From contig NZ_CP056123.1 in the NCBI RefSeq assembly GCF_018219155.1, positions 4,535,505 through 4,599,504 on the forward strand: a DNA stretch of 64,000 nucleotides, read 5' to 3'. A model generated the notes under the pieces. It was not told where the DNA came from, did no database searches, and saw only the letters and a list, made by a program, of their open reading frames with translations. The DNA comes from Moritella sp. 24 (lineage in GTDB: Bacteria > Pseudomonadota > Gammaproteobacteria > Enterobacterales > Moritellaceae). Position 1 is the first letter of the stretch. Every line of letters starts with the position of its first letter. The position numbers were made by a program, and so were the translations under genes. Below, in pieces: positions 62,615 through 64,000 of this stretch.

Positions 62615-62705
62615 ACTATCTTATGTACAGCTAGTGCAGCTTAATTTTATTACTTGTGTCTCTAATTTAATAAGCGGAACGCACCGATCCCTAAATTTCA
62701 GACAC

Positions 62706-62736
62706 AAAAAAGCCGATACCATCACTGATATCGGCT
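62706..62736 (-). terminator. First terminator, rRNA operon 3
   Basis: AGCCGATA and TATCGGCT with a T run on the minus strand, 15 bases past the 5S gene, as in operon 2. Confidence 0.93.
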
Positions 62737-62750
62737 CTCTCTAATTTGGC

Positions 62751-62867
62751 GCTTGGCGATGCCCTACTCTCACATGGGGAAGCCCCACACTACCATCGGC
62801 GTTATTACGTTTCACTACTGAGTTCGGAATGGGATCAGGTGGTACCGTAACACTATGGTCACCAAGC
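62751..62867 (-). rRNA. rrf: 5S rRNA, operon 3
   Basis: 117 bases, the same as the other two copies by eye. The 5S-23S spacer after it (62868-63006) is 139 bases, against 125-126 in the other operons, with a replaced block near 62886-62916. Confidence 0.96.
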
Positions 62868-63006
62868 AAATCTAGTTTGCTTTCAACTTGAAACACATGG
62901 TTTCAATCTTTAAAATCTGAAAAGCTATAAATAAAGAAGTCTTTAAAACATAAAGTGTTCAATCTATTCTTAAGTCGATATTTCAATTAATCATACTTTA
63001 ATTTGT

Positions 63007-64000
<994 letters not shown>

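Larger units (their letters stand above)
61719..62750 (-). other. Spacer between rRNA operons 2 and 3
   Basis: About 1030 bases: leader and promoter of operon 2, the palindrome at 62175-62198, and the terminators of operon 3. The open frame at 62514-62744 runs through both terminators and is not a gene. Confidence 0.85.

Noticed and set aside
62514..62744. 76-codon open frame between rRNA operons
   Set aside because: It runs through both rRNA terminators, has no ribosome binding site and is not conserved as an open frame in the matching spacer.

Overview
The window reads as chromosome from a marine, probably cold-adapted gammaproteobacterium close to Moritella (Vibrionales/Alteromonadales grade). 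That placement is inferred from E. coli-like gene order (comM/yifB next to ilvL-ilvGMED, srkA-dsbA, divergent ilvY/ilvC), a class II ketol-acid reductoisomerase, AT-rich spacers and several near-identical rRNA operons. The 16S genes at 54191-55734 and 60175-61718 would settle it.

Layout. 0.1-0.3 kb: tRNA-His and tRNA-Arg on the minus strand. 0.6-7.2 kb: cytochrome c5, a GGDEF/EAL protein, rep, rpmB-rpmG, csdA and a small periplasmic OB-fold protein. 7.3-13.8 kb: a two-component system with PepSY proteins, csdE, a thiolase, tcdA and a duplicated GST-N-fold protein. The csdA, csdE and tcdA genes, clustered in E. coli, are spread over 7 kb here. 13.8-17.7 kb: an AT-rich accessory patch with a PapB-like helix-turn-helix gene overlapping an unknown gene, a frameshifted second PapB-like gene, and a two-CAP-domain lipoprotein. 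17.9-20.6 kb: ilvC and ilvY. 20.7-25.6 kb: ubiK, a potassium channel, a hydrolase, rlmJ and exported proteins. 25.6-36.6 kb: branched-chain amino acid genes ilvA and ilvL-G-M-E-D, with alanine dehydrogenase, a Bax-like protein and a dicarboxylate/amino-acid symporter between ilvA and ilvD. 36.9-50.5 kb: comM, two tandem acyltransferases, an acyl-CoA synthetase, srkA-dsbA, ccoG, a MocR regulator, a membrane/flavoreductase fusion and a Yip1 protein. 50.6-64 kb: three rRNA operons in direct tandem on the minus strand (the third cut by the window end), with tRNA-Asp at the distal end of the first.

How it works together. IlvA, IlvGM, IlvC, IlvD and IlvE complete the route from threonine and pyruvate to isoleucine and valine. 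The sequence shows an ilvL leader peptide with an attenuator, and an IlvY-type divergent control region. Lipid genes (thiolase with a PsrA-like box, two acyltransferases, acyl-CoA ligase) and envelope functions (DsbA, CAP lipoprotein, Bax-like, K+ channel) fill most of the rest.

I found no CRISPR array, transposase, integrase or recognisable defence system. The least explained part is the 14.0-15.9 kb patch. The most informative structures are the tandem rRNA operons with compensatory differences between copies, the attenuated ilv leader, and several precise inverted repeats at gene starts.
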